Shown here piece after piece: positions 18,579-28,002 of a stretch of DNA of 64,000 bases. Position 1 is the first letter of the stretch. Every line of letters begins with the position of its first letter. Below the pieces are notes generated by a model, which worked only from the letters and a program-made list of their open reading frames with translations, was not told the DNA's origin and searched no databases. Source of the DNA: Cytobacillus firmus DS1 (GTDB lineage: Bacteria > Bacillota > Bacilli > Bacillales > Cytobacillaceae); the NCBI RefSeq assembly GCF_000565285.1, contig NZ_APVL01000014.1, positions 1 to 64,000 of the forward strand, written 5' to 3'. Made by a program: the position numbers and the translations under genes.

Positions 18579-20264
18579 ATGACAGGCTCACAGATGAGAA
18601 GTGATATGATCAAAAAAGGCACAGACCGGGCTCCGCACCGCAGCCTGCTGCGCGCAGCAGGAGTAAAGGAAGAAGATTTCGGAAAACCATTTATTGCTGT
18701 GTGCAATTCCTATATTGATATCGTTCCTGGCCATGTGCATTTGCAGGAATTTGGTAAAATTGTTAAAGAAGCAATCCGTGAAGCAGGCGGCGTTCCATTT
18801 GAATTTAATACCATTGGTGTGGATGATGGAATTGCAATGGGCCATATCGGCATGCGCTATTCTCTGCCAAGCCGTGAGATCATTGCAGACTCACTTGAAA
18901 CAGTTGTTTCTGCCCACTGGTTTGATGGAATGGTCTGTATCCCGAACTGCGATAAAATCACACCAGGAATGATGATGGGGGCATTAAGGGTTAATATTCC
19001 AACCCTTTTTGTCAGCGGCGGCCCGATGAAAGCCGGCGTAGATTCAAGCGGAAAGCCATTATCCTTAAGCTCGGTCTTTGAGGGTGTAGGTGCCTTCGAA
19101 TCCGGCCAAATAGACGAACAAAAGCTCCTGGAAATCGAGCAGGTAGCATGTCCGACATGCGGTTCCTGTTCAGGGATGTTCACTGCGAATTCCATGAACT
19201 GCCTTGCAGAAGGACTGGGACTTGCACTTCCTGGCAATGGCACGATTTTGGCTGTATCTGAAGAAAGAAAAGAATTTGTTAAACGTTCAGCCAAGCAGCT
19301 GATGGAATTAATCAAGCAAGACATCAAACCGCGCGATATTGTTACAATTGATGCGATTGACAATGCATTTGCCCTGGATATGGCAATGGGCGGGTCAACT
19401 AATACAGTTCTTCACACATTGGCGCTTGCTCACGAAGCTGAAATTGAATATCCGATTGAACGAATCAATGAGATCGCCAATCGGGTTCCGCACTTAGCCA
19501 AGATCGCTCCTGCATCAGATTATCATATTGAAGATGTTCATAATGCGGGTGGGGTGAGTGCAATTATCAATGAATTGCTTAAAAAGCCGGACGCCCTAAA
19601 TGGAGACTGTCTGACAGTTACCGGAAAGCCGCTAAGGGAGAATGTAGCAGGCAGTGAGATTTTGGATAAAAATGTAATCCGGACTCTGGAAAATCCGCAC
19701 TCTGAACGCGGAGGGCTGGCAGTTTTATTTGGGAATCTAGCTCCTGAGGGATCAATTATAAAAGTGGGTGCAGTAGATGAGTCAGTAGGCGGATACCATA
19801 GAGGACCGGCCATCTGTTTTGATTCGCAGGAAGATGCACTATCCGGAATCATTACTGGCAAGGTGCAGGAAGGCCATGTTGTTGTTATTCGTTATGAGGG
19901 CCCTAAAGGGGGGCCTGGAATGCCTGAGATGCTTGCACCGACTTCACAGATTGTCGGGCGTGGTTTAGGTGCAAAAGTCGGCCTGATTACAGATGGCCGT
20001 TTCTCGGGTGCTTCCCGCGGCATCAGCATTGGGCACATCTCACCGGAAGCTGCTGAAGGCGGACCTATTGCATTTGTGGAAAATGGAGACATCATTGAAT
20101 TGGATTTGAATAATCGTACAATTAATCTGGAAATCTCAGATGAAGAATTTGAAAAACGAAAAGCCAATTGGAAAGGCTTCGAGCCAAAGGTCAAGAAAGG
20201 ATATCTTGCCCGTTATTCGAAGCTTGTGACCAATGCCAGCACAGGCGGCGTTATGAAAATTTAA
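18579..20264 (+). CDS. ilvD: Dihydroxy-acid dehydratase
   Basis: A 561-residue IlvD/Edd-family dehydratase converting 2,3-dihydroxy-isovalerate and -methylvalerate to the 2-keto acids of valine and isoleucine synthesis. Fe-S ligand and signature segments are visible: [26 protein letters not shown] and [18 protein letters not shown]. The C-terminal SDGRFSGA-type signature appears as [12 protein letters not shown] chose ATG 18579 because CGGGAGG lies 9 nt upstream and the candidate promoter would otherwise fall inside the coding region. Monocistronic with its own terminator. Confidence 0.95.
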   Translation: MTGSQMRSDMIKKGTDRAPHRSLLRAAGVKEEDFGKPFIAVCNSYIDIVPGHVHLQEFGKIVKEAIREAGGVPFEFNTIGVDDGIAMGHIGMRYSLPSREIIADSLETVVSAHWFDGMVCIPNCDKITPGMMMGALRVNIPTLFVSGGPMKAGVDSSGKPLSLSSVFEGVGAFESGQIDEQKLLEIEQVACPTCGSCSGMFTANSMNCLAEGLGLALPGNGTILAVSEERKEFVKRSAKQLMELIKQDIKPRDIVTIDAIDNAFALDMAMGGSTNTVLHTLALAHEAEIEYPIERINEIANRVPHLAKIAPASDYHIEDVHNAGGVSAIINELLKKPDALNGDCLTVTGKPLRENVAGSEILDKNVIRTLENPHSERGGLAVLFGNLAPEGSIIKVGAVDESVGGYHRGPAICFDSQEDALSGIITGKVQEGHVVVIRYEGPKGGPGMPEMLAPTSQIVGRGLGAKVGLITDGRFSGASRGISIGHISPEAAEGGPIAFVENGDIIELDLNNRTINLEISDEEFEKRKANWKGFEPKVKKGYLARYSKLVTNASTGGVMKI

Positions 20265-20277
20265 ATATATTAAGGAT

Positions 20278-20304
20278 GCCGGTCTTTTAGGACCGGCTTT
20301 CTTT
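20278..20304 (+). terminator. Terminator of ilvD
   Basis: GCCGGTC / GACCGGC with a TTTTAG loop and a TTTCTTTG tail. Confidence 0.85.
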
Positions 20305-20411
20305 GAATTTAGCTGTGTTATGACGAGAACCGGAATAGAAAAATTGCATTAAGATCATACGATATAGTATGCTTACTTTACAAACTGCACGTTAAGGAGG
20401 ATGCAAATCTT

Positions 20412-20846
20412 ATGTCAATGGCATATGAAGAATATATGAAACAAATGGTGAAGCCGATGCGTGAGGAGCTTGTACAGGCAGGCTTTAAAGAGCTGACGGC
20501 TTCAGAAGATGTAGAGCATTTCATGGAAGGGCTTGAAGGAACAGCTCTTGTTGTCGTGAATTCAGTTTGCGGCTGTGCGGCTGGTCTTGCCCGCCCTGCA
20601 GCAACACAGGCTGTTCTGAGAAGTGAAAAGAAACCTGATCACCTGGTGACGGTTTTTGCCGGACAGGACAAAGAAGCAACAGCCAAAATGCGCGAGTACT
20701 TTGACGGATATGAGCCTTCATCACCTTCTATGGCTCTTTTAAGAGGAAAGGAAGTTGTGCACTTCATTCATCGCCATGATATCGAAGATCATTCCATGGA
20801 AGCAATTATGGAGAATCTGGTTGCAGCGTTTGAGGCGAACTGCTGA
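20412..20846 (+). CDS. brxB: Bacilliredoxin BrxB (YphP)
   Basis: A 144-residue thioredoxin-fold protein of the YphP/YqiW (DUF1094) family. The characteristic CGC motif (C53-G-C55) sits in NSVCGCAAGLARPA. Bacilliredoxins remove bacillithiol from S-bacillithiolated proteins after oxidative stress. Start ATG has AAGGAGG 10 nt upstream. Length and first residues (MSMAYEEYM) match B. subtilis YphP, which is also next to ilvD. Confidence 0.94.
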   Translation: MSMAYEEYMKQMVKPMREELVQAGFKELTASEDVEHFMEGLEGTALVVVNSVCGCAAGLARPAATQAVLRSEKKPDHLVTVFAGQDKEATAKMREYFDGYEPSSPSMALLRGKEVVHFIHRHDIEDHSMEAIMENLVAAFEANC

Positions 20847-20863
20847 TAATATTAGATTAAACC

Positions 20864-20892
20864 AAAAGGGGTGTCTGCAGACACCCTTTTTT
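20864..20892 (+). terminator. Terminator of brxB
   Basis: Perfect palindrome GGGTGTCTGCAGACACCC with flanking A4 and T6 runs. Confidence 0.88.
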
Positions 20893-20923
20893 AATAGCAA
20901 TTTTAGGAATCAGGTGAAAATAT

Positions 20924-21697
20924 ATGCTAATTACAACATCCGGACGCACCAATGAAGCAATGAAAGAGAAAGCAAAAAACATTGCAGAACAATTGGGAGC
21001 AGAGTACATCGACAGGAATAAAAGGTCTGTTAAAGCGATTCAACAACAAGTTCCTGAAGACTGCATAGTAGTCGGAAAAGAACGGCTGGAACTTTATCAG
21101 ACTGGCGAAAACCAGCCGTTCTTCTTTCATCCGAGTTCAGCCATGTTCAGAGTGAAGCGCCTCTTAAAAGGTGAGAGTGATCCTTTTCTTGAGGCTGCCG
21201 GTCTTAAAGAAGGCAGCAGTATTCTCGATTGTACTCTTGGTCTGGCATCTGACAGCATAACAGCCAGTTTTGCTGCGGGCAATAAAGGTAAAGTTACAGG
21301 GCTTGAAGGAAATAAATACCTTTCCTTTCTCATTGCGAACGGGCTAAGGCAGTGGGACTCCGGGCTTGAGAGTATGAATCAGGCCATGGGAAGAATAAAT
21401 GTTGAAGCAACAATGGCCCTTCCATATTTAAAAAAGCTGCCTTCGGACAGTTACGATATTGTCTATTTTGATCCAATGTTTGAAGAAGAAATCTTTGAGT
21501 CAGAAGGGATTAAAGCTTTAAGGAACTTTGCTGTTTATGAGGATCTGTCAGAGGAAGTTTTATTTCATGCAAAAAGAGCTGCGAGGAAAAGGGTGGTCCT
21601 GAAAGATCACTTTAGAAGTTCCAGGTTTGCTCAATATGGTTTCAAAGTAATTGAAAGAAAGTCCTCTAAATTTCATTTTGGCATAATTGAAAAATAA
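20924..21697 (+). CDS. ypiP: YpiP-type class I SAM methyltransferase
   Basis: A 257-residue protein of the YpiP/RsmJ-like methyltransferase group. It shows SILDCTLGLASDS (SAM motif I, about 95-107), GLEGNKYLSFL (motif II) and the catalytic-type DIVYFDPMF (motif IV, DPMF resembling the DPMYP of RsmJ), with HFRSSRF late in the chain. RsmJ methylates G1516 of 16S rRNA in E. coli; whether YpiP does so is unproven. ATG 20924 has AGGTGA. In B. subtilis ypiP also lies by yphP and ypjP. Confidence 0.82.
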   Translation: MLITTSGRTNEAMKEKAKNIAEQLGAEYIDRNKRSVKAIQQQVPEDCIVVGKERLELYQTGENQPFFFHPSSAMFRVKRLLKGESDPFLEAAGLKEGSSILDCTLGLASDSITASFAAGNKGKVTGLEGNKYLSFLIANGLRQWDSGLESMNQAMGRINVEATMALPYLKKLPSDSYDIVYFDPMFEEEIFESEGIKALRNFAVYEDLSEEVLFHAKRAARKRVVLKDHFRSSRFAQYGFKVIERKSSKFHFGIIEK

Positions 21698-21723
21698 GAA
21701 AAGGTGCCAGTTAACAGGCACCT
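21690..21723. terminator. Bidirectional terminator ypiP / small membrane ORF
   Basis: AGGTGCC / GGCACCT with an AGTTAACA loop. The minus-strand reading gives a TTTTCTTATTTTT tail; the plus-strand tail is poorer. Confidence 0.68.
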
Positions 21724-21729
21724 GCTTAT

Positions 21730-21807
21730 TTAATCTGCAATAGCCAGATAAACAAAGTAAGCCATAAGTAAAAGGCTTGCAATGACAAAAAATACAGACC
21801 AATCCAT
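21730..21807 (-). CDS. Single-span small membrane protein, 25 residues
   Basis: Minus-strand ATG frame of 25 codons preceded by AAGGGGGAAATG. The product (MDWSVFFVIASLLLMAYF...) is almost entirely one hydrophobic helix ending in YLAIAD, like many small membrane regulators. A second ATG two codons upstream is too close to the ribosome-binding site. A terminator follows directly, so the unit is self-contained. Family not recognised; KdpF-like size only. Confidence 0.55.
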   Translation of the reverse strand: MDWSVFFVIASLLLMAYFVYLAIAD

Positions 21808-22012
21808 GATCATTTCCCCCTTATTCATTCTTCTGGACATGAAGAACATGATTTGTTTTATTATTCCCCGCTTTGCTGCTTATTAATCCGCCAAATAAGT
21901 TATTACTATATTTCTATTGTTCTTTTAGCAGATACATGAAATCAATTTTAATTTGGTTCGAAAAGAAGTATAATAGAAAAATAGAAACGAGATACAAGCG
22001 AGGAAGGATACG

Positions 22013-23194
22013 ATGGAATTTCCTATTTCAAATAGAATGGCTTCTTTTACAGAGAGCGTTTTTAAGGAATTGGCCCAAATTAAGAATTCGAAACTTTCAG
22101 ACGGACTTTCGGTGATTGATTTAAGCATTGGCAGTCCTGATTTGCCCCCTCCCGCTTTTGTTATGGAGGAATTGGCAAGAGGAGCCCGTGATCCAGAACT
22201 ATACGGGTACTCGTTAACAGGTACAAATGAATTTCATACTGCGGTCAGCGGCTATTATAAACGAAATTTTGAAGTGAATCTCGATCCTGCTTCAGAGGTG
22301 CTGCTTTTAATGGGATCCCAGGATGGGCTGGTACATTTGCCGATGGTTCTATGTGATCCGGGAGATTATATCCTTGTTCCTGACCCTGGATATACTGCAT
22401 ATGTCGCAGGTGCAGCAATGGCTGGTGCACAAATGCACGGAATGCCTTTAAAAAAGGAGAACAGCTTCCTTCCTGATTTTAATGAGATTCCTGAAGAAAT
22501 CCTTGCAAACACGAAATTAATGATATTGAACTTCCCTGGCAATCCCGTTCCGGCGATGGCAACAGAGGAGTTTTTTCATCAAGCGATCCGGCTTGCAAAG
22601 AAATACGGTTTTGCTGTATTGCATGATTTTGCTTATTCGGAACTTTATTATGAAAATAAGCCTTTAAGTTTTTTGTCTGTTGAAGGGGCCGCAGATGTGG
22701 GGATTGAAATGAATTCACTATCAAAAAGCTTTAATATGGCTGGCTGCAGGGTGGCATATGCCGCAGGTAATCAGCAGCTTATTGCGCAGCTGGCCAACTT
22801 CAAATCCAATTTGGATTATGGGGTATTTCTGCCGGTACAGGCAGCTGCGGTGAAAGCATTGAATGATCATTCCGGTTTTTTGCAGGACTTGAGAGAGACA
22901 TATAGAAAAAGAAGAGATGTATTAATAAAAGATCTTGAAACTATCGGCTGGGAAATCAGCAGGCCTGAGGGGTCAATGTTCTTGTGGGCCGAGGTCCCAT
23001 CCGGGTACAGCTGCTCCAAGGATTTTGCGATTGACTTAATTAACCGGGCCGGTGTAGTCGTAACTCCTGGAAGTGCATTTGGCAGGTGGGGTGAGGGATA
23101 CGTTCGGATTGCTCTTGTTCAGCACGAAGATGTTTTAAGGCAAGCTGCCCTAAATATTGAAGGCAGCGGTATATTTAAAAAAACCCTTGCTTAG
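22013..23194 (+). CDS. PLP-dependent class I/II aminotransferase
   Basis: A 393-residue fold-type I aminotransferase similar to the LL-diaminopimelate/alanine aminotransferase group. It shows LLLMGSQDGL, PDPGYTAY, an NFPGNPVPA version of the usual N-Y-P-N-N-P loop, and the PLP lysine in NSLSKSFNMAGCRV. The terminal FGRWGEGYVRIAL contains the substrate-carboxylate Arg. Substrate not determinable. GAGGAAGG precedes the ATG. ypjP follows 22 nt downstream and may be cotranscribed. Confidence 0.85.
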   Translation: MEFPISNRMASFTESVFKELAQIKNSKLSDGLSVIDLSIGSPDLPPPAFVMEELARGARDPELYGYSLTGTNEFHTAVSGYYKRNFEVNLDPASEVLLLMGSQDGLVHLPMVLCDPGDYILVPDPGYTAYVAGAAMAGAQMHGMPLKKENSFLPDFNEIPEEILANTKLMILNFPGNPVPAMATEEFFHQAIRLAKKYGFAVLHDFAYSELYYENKPLSFLSVEGAADVGIEMNSLSKSFNMAGCRVAYAAGNQQLIAQLANFKSNLDYGVFLPVQAAAVKALNDHSGFLQDLRETYRKRRDVLIKDLETIGWEISRPEGSMFLWAEVPSGYSCSKDFAIDLINRAGVVVTPGSAFGRWGEGYVRIALVQHEDVLRQAALNIEGSGIFKKTLA

Positions 23195-23216
23195 GGGGAA
23201 AGGAAGGGCGAATAAC

Positions 23217-23804
23217 ATGCCGAATTGGCTGAGGAAATCCTTTGTAGTACTTGTTACCATTTTAACATTTGGCCTCGTCACACCTTCTCAGGCATTTCTT
23301 TATGAAAATACGAACCAGCTAAAAGCCTCCAGAGCTTCAGATATTGAAAACTCAGAGAAGGGCGCAGAACTTGCTGAAGAGGATAAGAGTAATTTCGATA
23401 AAGAGAACTTTATCAGGCAAATGCTTGTAGAGGCTGAGACACAATCATATGAGAAATTTGGTGCAAAGATAGGCCCAGTTATTGAAGATGAGTTTAACGA
23501 GGTCATCCTTCCGAAAATTGAGAAAGCCATCCAGGAGGTGGCAGTGCAATTTCCCGAGGAAAGCCTTGCACAGTTAAAAGTTACAGAAACTCCGGGGGGC
23601 GGATTATCGGAAAAAATTTTCCATATCACCAATAGCATGACTGATGAGGATGTGATTCGGTTCCATGTGCGAAGAGACCACCCTCCTCAACAGGGGTACT
23701 GGTTTAATTTTCATTATCACACATACCATGATCACTTTCAGGCTCACCATGAACTCGGTTCAATCTATTGGAATAAAAACACTCCGCCGAAATGGATGAG
23801 TTAG
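23217..23804 (+). CDS. ypjP: YpjP family exported protein
   Basis: A 195-residue protein with an N-terminal signal peptide or anchor (RKSFVVLVTILTFGLVTPSQAF, cleavage plausible after SQA). An acidic helical middle follows, then a conserved C terminus rich in aromatic and His residues (FHVRRDHPPQQGYWFNFHYH...HHELGSIYW). This matches B. subtilis YpjP, of unknown function. ATG at 23217 is preceded by AGGAAGGG. It is the last gene of the conserved ilvD-side block before the Ter locus begins. Confidence 0.85.
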   Translation: MPNWLRKSFVVLVTILTFGLVTPSQAFLYENTNQLKASRASDIENSEKGAELAEEDKSNFDKENFIRQMLVEAETQSYEKFGAKIGPVIEDEFNEVILPKIEKAIQEVAVQFPEESLAQLKVTETPGGGLSEKIFHITNSMTDEDVIRFHVRRDHPPQQGYWFNFHYHTYHDHFQAHHELGSIYWNKNTPPKWMS

Positions 23805-23857
23805 GGGTTTAAGATTGAAATAAATTTTGGAATATGAAAAAATATTTATACGGATTA

Positions 23858-23883
23858 TGAAACTTTTCATGATTTATACCGTA
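23858..23883 (+). promoter_or_regulatory. ECF sigma-W-type promoter of the Ter operon
   Basis: TGAAAC (23858-23863), exactly 16 bp, then CGTA (23880-23883): the consensus for sigma-W and related ECF factors. It lies 38 bp before the terD start codon. B. subtilis yce genes are known cell-envelope-stress genes of the sigma-W/M/X regulons, in keeping with this. Confidence 0.85.
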
Positions 23884-23920
23884 AATACATTTATTCTACA
23901 TAATGGAGGTTTGAGTCGAA

Positions 23921-24502
23921 ATGGCAGTAAGTTTATCAAAAGGACAAAAAGTGGACTTAACAAAAACAAACCCAGGAATGAGTAAGGTAGTAGTAGGACT
24001 TGGATGGGACACGAACAAATATGATGGCGGAAATGACTTTGATTTGGATTCTTCCGTATTTCTGCTTGGAGATACTGGAAAAGTAACTTCTGAAAGCGAC
24101 TTTGTTTTCTACAACAATACATCAGGCGCTAATGGTTCAGTTGTACATACTGGAGATAACCGTACAGGTGAAGGGGATGGCGATGATGAGCAGGTGAAAA
24201 TTGACCTGGCTAATGTGCCGGCAAACGTTCAGCGCATTACATTCACAATCACCATCCATGACGGGGAAGCCCGCAATCAGAACTTTGGCCAGGTATCAAA
24301 TGCCTATGCAAGAATTCTGAATGAAGATACAGGCGAAGAATTGATCCGCTATGACCTGGGTGAAGACTTCTCAATTGAAACTGCACTTGTAGTTGGAGAA
24401 TTGTACAGACATAACGGAGAATGGAAATTCAGTGCAATCGGAAGCGGATATCAGGGCGGACTGGCAGCACTGGCAAAAGATTTTGGTTTACAGGTTGGAT
24501 AA
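23921..24502 (+). CDS. TerD family stress protein (first copy)
   Basis: A 193-residue single TerD domain. It shows [11 protein letters not shown] at the N terminus, [13 protein letters not shown] (Ca-binding acidic strand), [13 protein letters not shown] (the characteristic acidic loop, about residue 77-90) and [15 protein letters not shown] near the end. TerD proteins are Ca-binding cytoplasmic beta-sandwiches linked to tellurite, phage and envelope stress. It corresponds to B. subtilis YceD/YceE type. First gene after the ECF promoter, with GGAGG before ATG; terC follows 86 nt later. Confidence 0.93.
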   Translation: MAVSLSKGQKVDLTKTNPGMSKVVVGLGWDTNKYDGGNDFDLDSSVFLLGDTGKVTSESDFVFYNNTSGANGSVVHTGDNRTGEGDGDDEQVKIDLANVPANVQRITFTITIHDGEARNQNFGQVSNAYARILNEDTGEELIRYDLGEDFSIETALVVGELYRHNGEWKFSAIGSGYQGGLAALAKDFGLQVG

Positions 24503-24588
24503 ATAAGAGGTATATTTGCTTAATAAGGCTCGGCAATGCCGGGTCTTTTATATGAAAAAGCAGTCATCACCGGGAGGAATAATTTAGA

Positions 24589-25368
24589 ATGGAAATATTA
24601 GAATCTATTATGCATACATATTCTCAGTTCTTTAACTGGGAAATGTGGGTTGAAGCTTTATCAAAGCCGGAAAGCTGGGCACTGATAGGTACACTTGTAA
24701 TTCTGGAAGGCCTATTATCTGCTGATAATGCGCTTGTTCTTGCTGTAATGGTAAAACATCTGCCGGAAAAACAGCGGAAGAAAGCTCTTTTTTACGGTCT
24801 TCTAGGTGCTTACTTCTTCAGATTTATTGCAATCGGAATCGGTGTATTTTTAATTGAATTCTGGTATATCAAGGTCTTAGGTGCTGCCTACTTGGCTTGG
24901 CTTGCCATTAAGTACTTTATTGATAAGCGGCAAGCAGAAGAGGAAGGTGATGAACACGCAATAGAAGGTATCAATCAAAGAGGATTATTAATCCGCCTTT
25001 TCGGTACTTTCTGGGGAACTGTCATTGCAGTTGAATTGATGGATATTGCGTTTTCAATCGATAGTATATTGGCTGCGCTTGGAGTCAGCCAGGAAATCTG
25101 GGTGCTGTTAATAGGCGGTATGCTTGGTATTATCATGATGCGTGGCGTAGCTGGCGTATTTTTGAAGCTAATTGACAGGGTGCCGGAGCTGGAAACCAGC
25201 TCATATATCCTGATCCTTCTTATTGCTGCTAAAATGCTTGCGAGTGCTGCTGGTATTCACATTGACCATATTTACTTCTTTATCGTATTGGTTATCGTGT
25301 TTGCTATTACTTTTATTGTACATGCAAGGAATGCAAAAAAAGAAGCTGCAGATCAGGGATCGAACTAA
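24589..25368 (+). CDS. yceF: TerC family integral membrane protein (YceF-like)
   Basis: A 259-residue polytopic membrane protein of the TerC/YceF/YkoY family. It has about seven hydrophobic segments, with the acidic motifs EGLLSADNALVLAVM (about 41-55) and ELMDIAFSIDSILAALG (about 150-166) that mark the family's metal-binding core. Members are implicated in manganese export or metallation of exported proteins, and in the Ter system form a membrane complex with TerD-type proteins. CGGGAGG-type site before the ATG. Confidence 0.9.
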   Translation: MEILESIMHTYSQFFNWEMWVEALSKPESWALIGTLVILEGLLSADNALVLAVMVKHLPEKQRKKALFYGLLGAYFFRFIAIGIGVFLIEFWYIKVLGAAYLAWLAIKYFIDKRQAEEEGDEHAIEGINQRGLLIRLFGTFWGTVIAVELMDIAFSIDSILAALGVSQEIWVLLIGGMLGIIMMRGVAGVFLKLIDRVPELETSSYILILLIAAKMLASAAGIHIDHIYFFIVLVIVFAITFIVHARNAKKEAADQGSN

Positions 25369-25390
25369 ATATGTAATTTCATAGATTTAT

Positions 25391-25428
25391 AAAGGGAACA
25401 GACACTTGTCCGCTCCCTTTTATTTTTA
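25391..25428 (+). terminator. Terminator or attenuator after terC
   Basis: AAAGGGA / TCCCTTT outer stem with partial inner pairing and a T-rich tail. The biosynthetic genes downstream must then be read through or have their own promoter. Confidence 0.6.
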
Positions 25429-25487
25429 TTTTTTTTGGATGAAAAAGGAAGAAAGTAGTATTTTAGTGAAGGAATGGAGCTGCGAAA

Positions 25488-26699
25488 ATGAGACTATTTT
25501 CCGATCTTCCGGGTGAAAAAATAAATAAAATGTTTTATAAAAAGCCTGGCTTTTTTAACAAGAGATCCGATAGGGAGCTATTATCATATGCTCTTGGGGC
25601 AACTTTATATATGCCGGCGACAAGACCTAATATTCACCAGGATCTGCTGTCAAAAAAGCATGCTGGCCTTTCATCCATGGTCATATGCCTTGAAGATGCA
25701 ATTGGTGATGATGAAGTGGAAATGGCAGAGAATCTGCTTTGTTCGGAATTGGAAAATTTGAGCTCTGACCTTGTGAAGGGTCTTTGTGAAGAAGAAGATC
25801 TCCCTTTGATCTTCGTGCGAATCAGGAGCTATGACCAGCTTATGAGACTCAAGAGCAGAATTCCGAATGGCATGCATCTTCTGACCGGCTTTGTCCTGCC
25901 TAAGTTTTCACCTGTTGAAGGATGCAAAATTTTAACAGAAATTAAAGAGCTTAATTCTCATGGTTATTGTTTATATGCCATGCCAATTCTGGAGACGAAA
26001 GAAATTATTCAAAAAGAAACAAGGCTTGAAGAGTTAATCGGCATTAAGAAAGTGCTGGACCAATATTTTGAGCTGATTTTAAATGTGAGAATTGGGGCTA
26101 CGGATTTTAGCGGACTCTACGGAATACGAAGAAATTCTGATACGACAGTTTACGATATTGCTGTAATTAGAGATTGCATTTCAGATATTATTAATATTTT
26201 TCTGCGTGCGGACAAGCCGTATGTCATTTCAGGTCCGGTCTGGGAATATTTTTCCTCAAAAGAGCGTCTTCTAAAACCACAAATCAGGCAAACGCCATTC
26301 ATGGAGCGTCTTGGACAGGATGGACTGAAAATGAGGACCGACTTAATTGATCGGCATATGGATGGTTTAATAAGAGAAATCGCAATGGATATTTCAAATG
26401 GCTTAACTGGGAAAACCATTATTCATCCAACCCATATAAGGCCGGTACAGGCATTGAATACTGTAACACTTGAAGAGTACCTGGATGCACAGAGCATCGC
26501 CGGTCAGGCCGGGGGGAAAATAGGGGTTATGAAAAGCGATTACCAGAACAAAATGAATGAAATTAAACCTCATTTATATTGGGCTAAAAAAATATTATTA
26601 AAATCAGAAGTATACGGGGTGCTGCAGGATGAGATCACATACATTGACCTACTCAAAAACGAAACATTCAATCCAGATACTCGACTCATTAACCGTTGA
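25488..26699 (+). CDS. HpcH/CitE-like C-C bond lyase of the Ter biosynthetic module
   Basis: A 403-residue TIM-barrel protein of the HpcH/HpaI/citrate-lyase-beta superfamily, Ter-associated branch (Pfam C-C_Bond_Lyase). It has LYMPATRPN, VICLEDAIGDDEVEMA (metal-binding Glu/Asp region), FVRIRSYDQL, AMPILETKEII (second acidic ligand) and VRIGATDFSGLYGIRR. The last 71 nt overlap the next gene. Proposed to make or break a C-C bond in synthesis of a small nucleoside-like metabolite (Ter systems, Anantharaman and colleagues). The product is unknown. Confidence 0.82.
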   Translation: MRLFSDLPGEKINKMFYKKPGFFNKRSDRELLSYALGATLYMPATRPNIHQDLLSKKHAGLSSMVICLEDAIGDDEVEMAENLLCSELENLSSDLVKGLCEEEDLPLIFVRIRSYDQLMRLKSRIPNGMHLLTGFVLPKFSPVEGCKILTEIKELNSHGYCLYAMPILETKEIIQKETRLEELIGIKKVLDQYFELILNVRIGATDFSGLYGIRRNSDTTVYDIAVIRDCISDIINIFLRADKPYVISGPVWEYFSSKERLLKPQIRQTPFMERLGQDGLKMRTDLIDRHMDGLIREIAMDISNGLTGKTIIHPTHIRPVQALNTVTLEEYLDAQSIAGQAGGKIGVMKSDYQNKMNEIKPHLYWAKKILLKSEVYGVLQDEITYIDLLKNETFNPDTRLINR

Positions 26700-28002
26700 T
26701 ATTCATATAACCGAGAACCCATATAAGCTGCTCCCTGAAGATTTATTTGTCATGGCCGCAAGAATAAATAAAAAAAGATCTTTCTTATTTGTCAGCAAAG
26801 TACTCGGTAAACATATACCGATAGACCCGCAAATTGGACTTCTGACAGGAGAATTGCTCGCAAGCCGTTATATGGAAAAGGTGAAGAAGGTGGATACCGG
26901 AATGGCCGCAGAGCATTTATCCGCTTTTAAAAACGGTCCAGATTTCATGAACAGCAGTCCTTTTATTGATAAAGACCATAACCCGGTCATTATTGGATTT
27001 GCCGAAACAGCAACGGCACTTGGACATGCTTTCTTTCAATCATTTAAACGTGCCGATTACTTTCATACAACAAGGGAGCTGCTGGCAAATCAGAATTCAG
27101 TCATAACATTTGAAGAAGAACATTCTCATGCTACTTCACACAGATGCTATGCAGATGCAGATCTTTTGGATAATAAGAGAGAGATCATTCTTGTTGATGA
27201 TGAAATGACTACAGGAAAAACAGCCATTAATATCATCCGCTCCATTCATGAACGCTTTCCCAGAAAGATGTATACAGTCGTCTCCATCCTGGATTGGCGT
27301 TCTCCAAAAGATCAGATGCTGTTTAATGATTTGGAAAAAGAGCTGGGCATTATTATTAACAATGTGTCTCTTCTAAAAGGGGAGATCGATGTTAAAGGGA
27401 CTCCAGAAGTGCATAAAGGTCAGTCAGCGGAGGAACCGTTAGGACATGCCGTGCAGCTATCCTGCATTCATTTAAATAAAGAATTCCCTGAACTATTAAG
27501 CCGGACCAATGAACCGTCGGTTACTCTAAGCGGTGAAATCAGAAATATTCCTTATTTAAAAGATTCGGGCCGTTTCGGGCTGGATGCAAAACGCCAGGCT
27601 GAATTAAGTGTGTCATTAGCTGAGATCGGCCAATCTTTATCCAGAAAACGGGATGGAAGAAATACGTTATGTCTTGGCACCGGGGAGTTTATGTATATCC
27701 CCATGAAGCTTGCCTCCTTTATGGGGGAAGGCGTAAAGTTCCATTCAACAACACGCAGTCCCATTTTTGTAAGAAATGAAAAAGACTATGGAGCAAAATA
27801 CGGCATTTCCTTTCAAAATCCCGAAGACCCTGGAATGGCACAATTTATTTATAACATTCCAGAGGGTTATTATGAAGAAGCATTCCTATTTTTTGAAAGA
27901 GAACCGGAAAAAGATTTCCTAATGCCTTTTATCAATCAATTAAAGAAATATATTAAAAATATAAAAATAGTCTACTTTAACGGGGGTGAAAAAAATGAAT
28001 AA
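26629..28002 (+). CDS. Phosphoribosyltransferase-TRSP fusion
   Basis: A 457-residue protein. Its N-terminal half is a type I phosphoribosyltransferase (PRTase_2 type), with IIGFAETATALGHAF and the PRPP loop ILVDDEMTTGKT (187-198). Its C-terminal half is the TRSP domain, named for a motif seen here intact as STTRSP (373-378), preceded by LCLGTGEFMYIPM. The PRTase probably attaches or removes a ribose-5-phosphate. The start lies 71 nt inside the upstream lyase gene and StiP starts 8 nt before its end, so the three genes are translationally coupled. A shorter start was not found. Confidence 0.85.
   Translation: MRSHTLTYSKTKHSIQILDSLTVDIHITENPYKLLPEDLFVMAARINKKRSFLFVSKVLGKHIPIDPQIGLLTGELLASRYMEKVKKVDTGMAAEHLSAFKNGPDFMNSSPFIDKDHNPVIIGFAETATALGHAFFQSFKRADYFHTTRELLANQNSVITFEEEHSHATSHRCYADADLLDNKREIILVDDEMTTGKTAINIIRSIHERFPRKMYTVVSILDWRSPKDQMLFNDLEKELGIIINNVSLLKGEIDVKGTPEVHKGQSAEEPLGHAVQLSCIHLNKEFPELLSRTNEPSVTLSGEIRNIPYLKDSGRFGLDAKRQAELSVSLAEIGQSLSRKRDGRNTLCLGTGEFMYIPMKLASFMGEGVKFHSTTRSPIFVRNEKDYGAKYGISFQNPEDPGMAQFIYNIPEGYYEEAFLFFEREPEKDFLMPFINQLKKYIKNIKIVYFNGGEKNE

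Noticed and set aside
18857..19363. 168-codon open frame antisense to ilvD
   Set aside because: Shadow of the ilvD coding frame, which carries all expected motifs.
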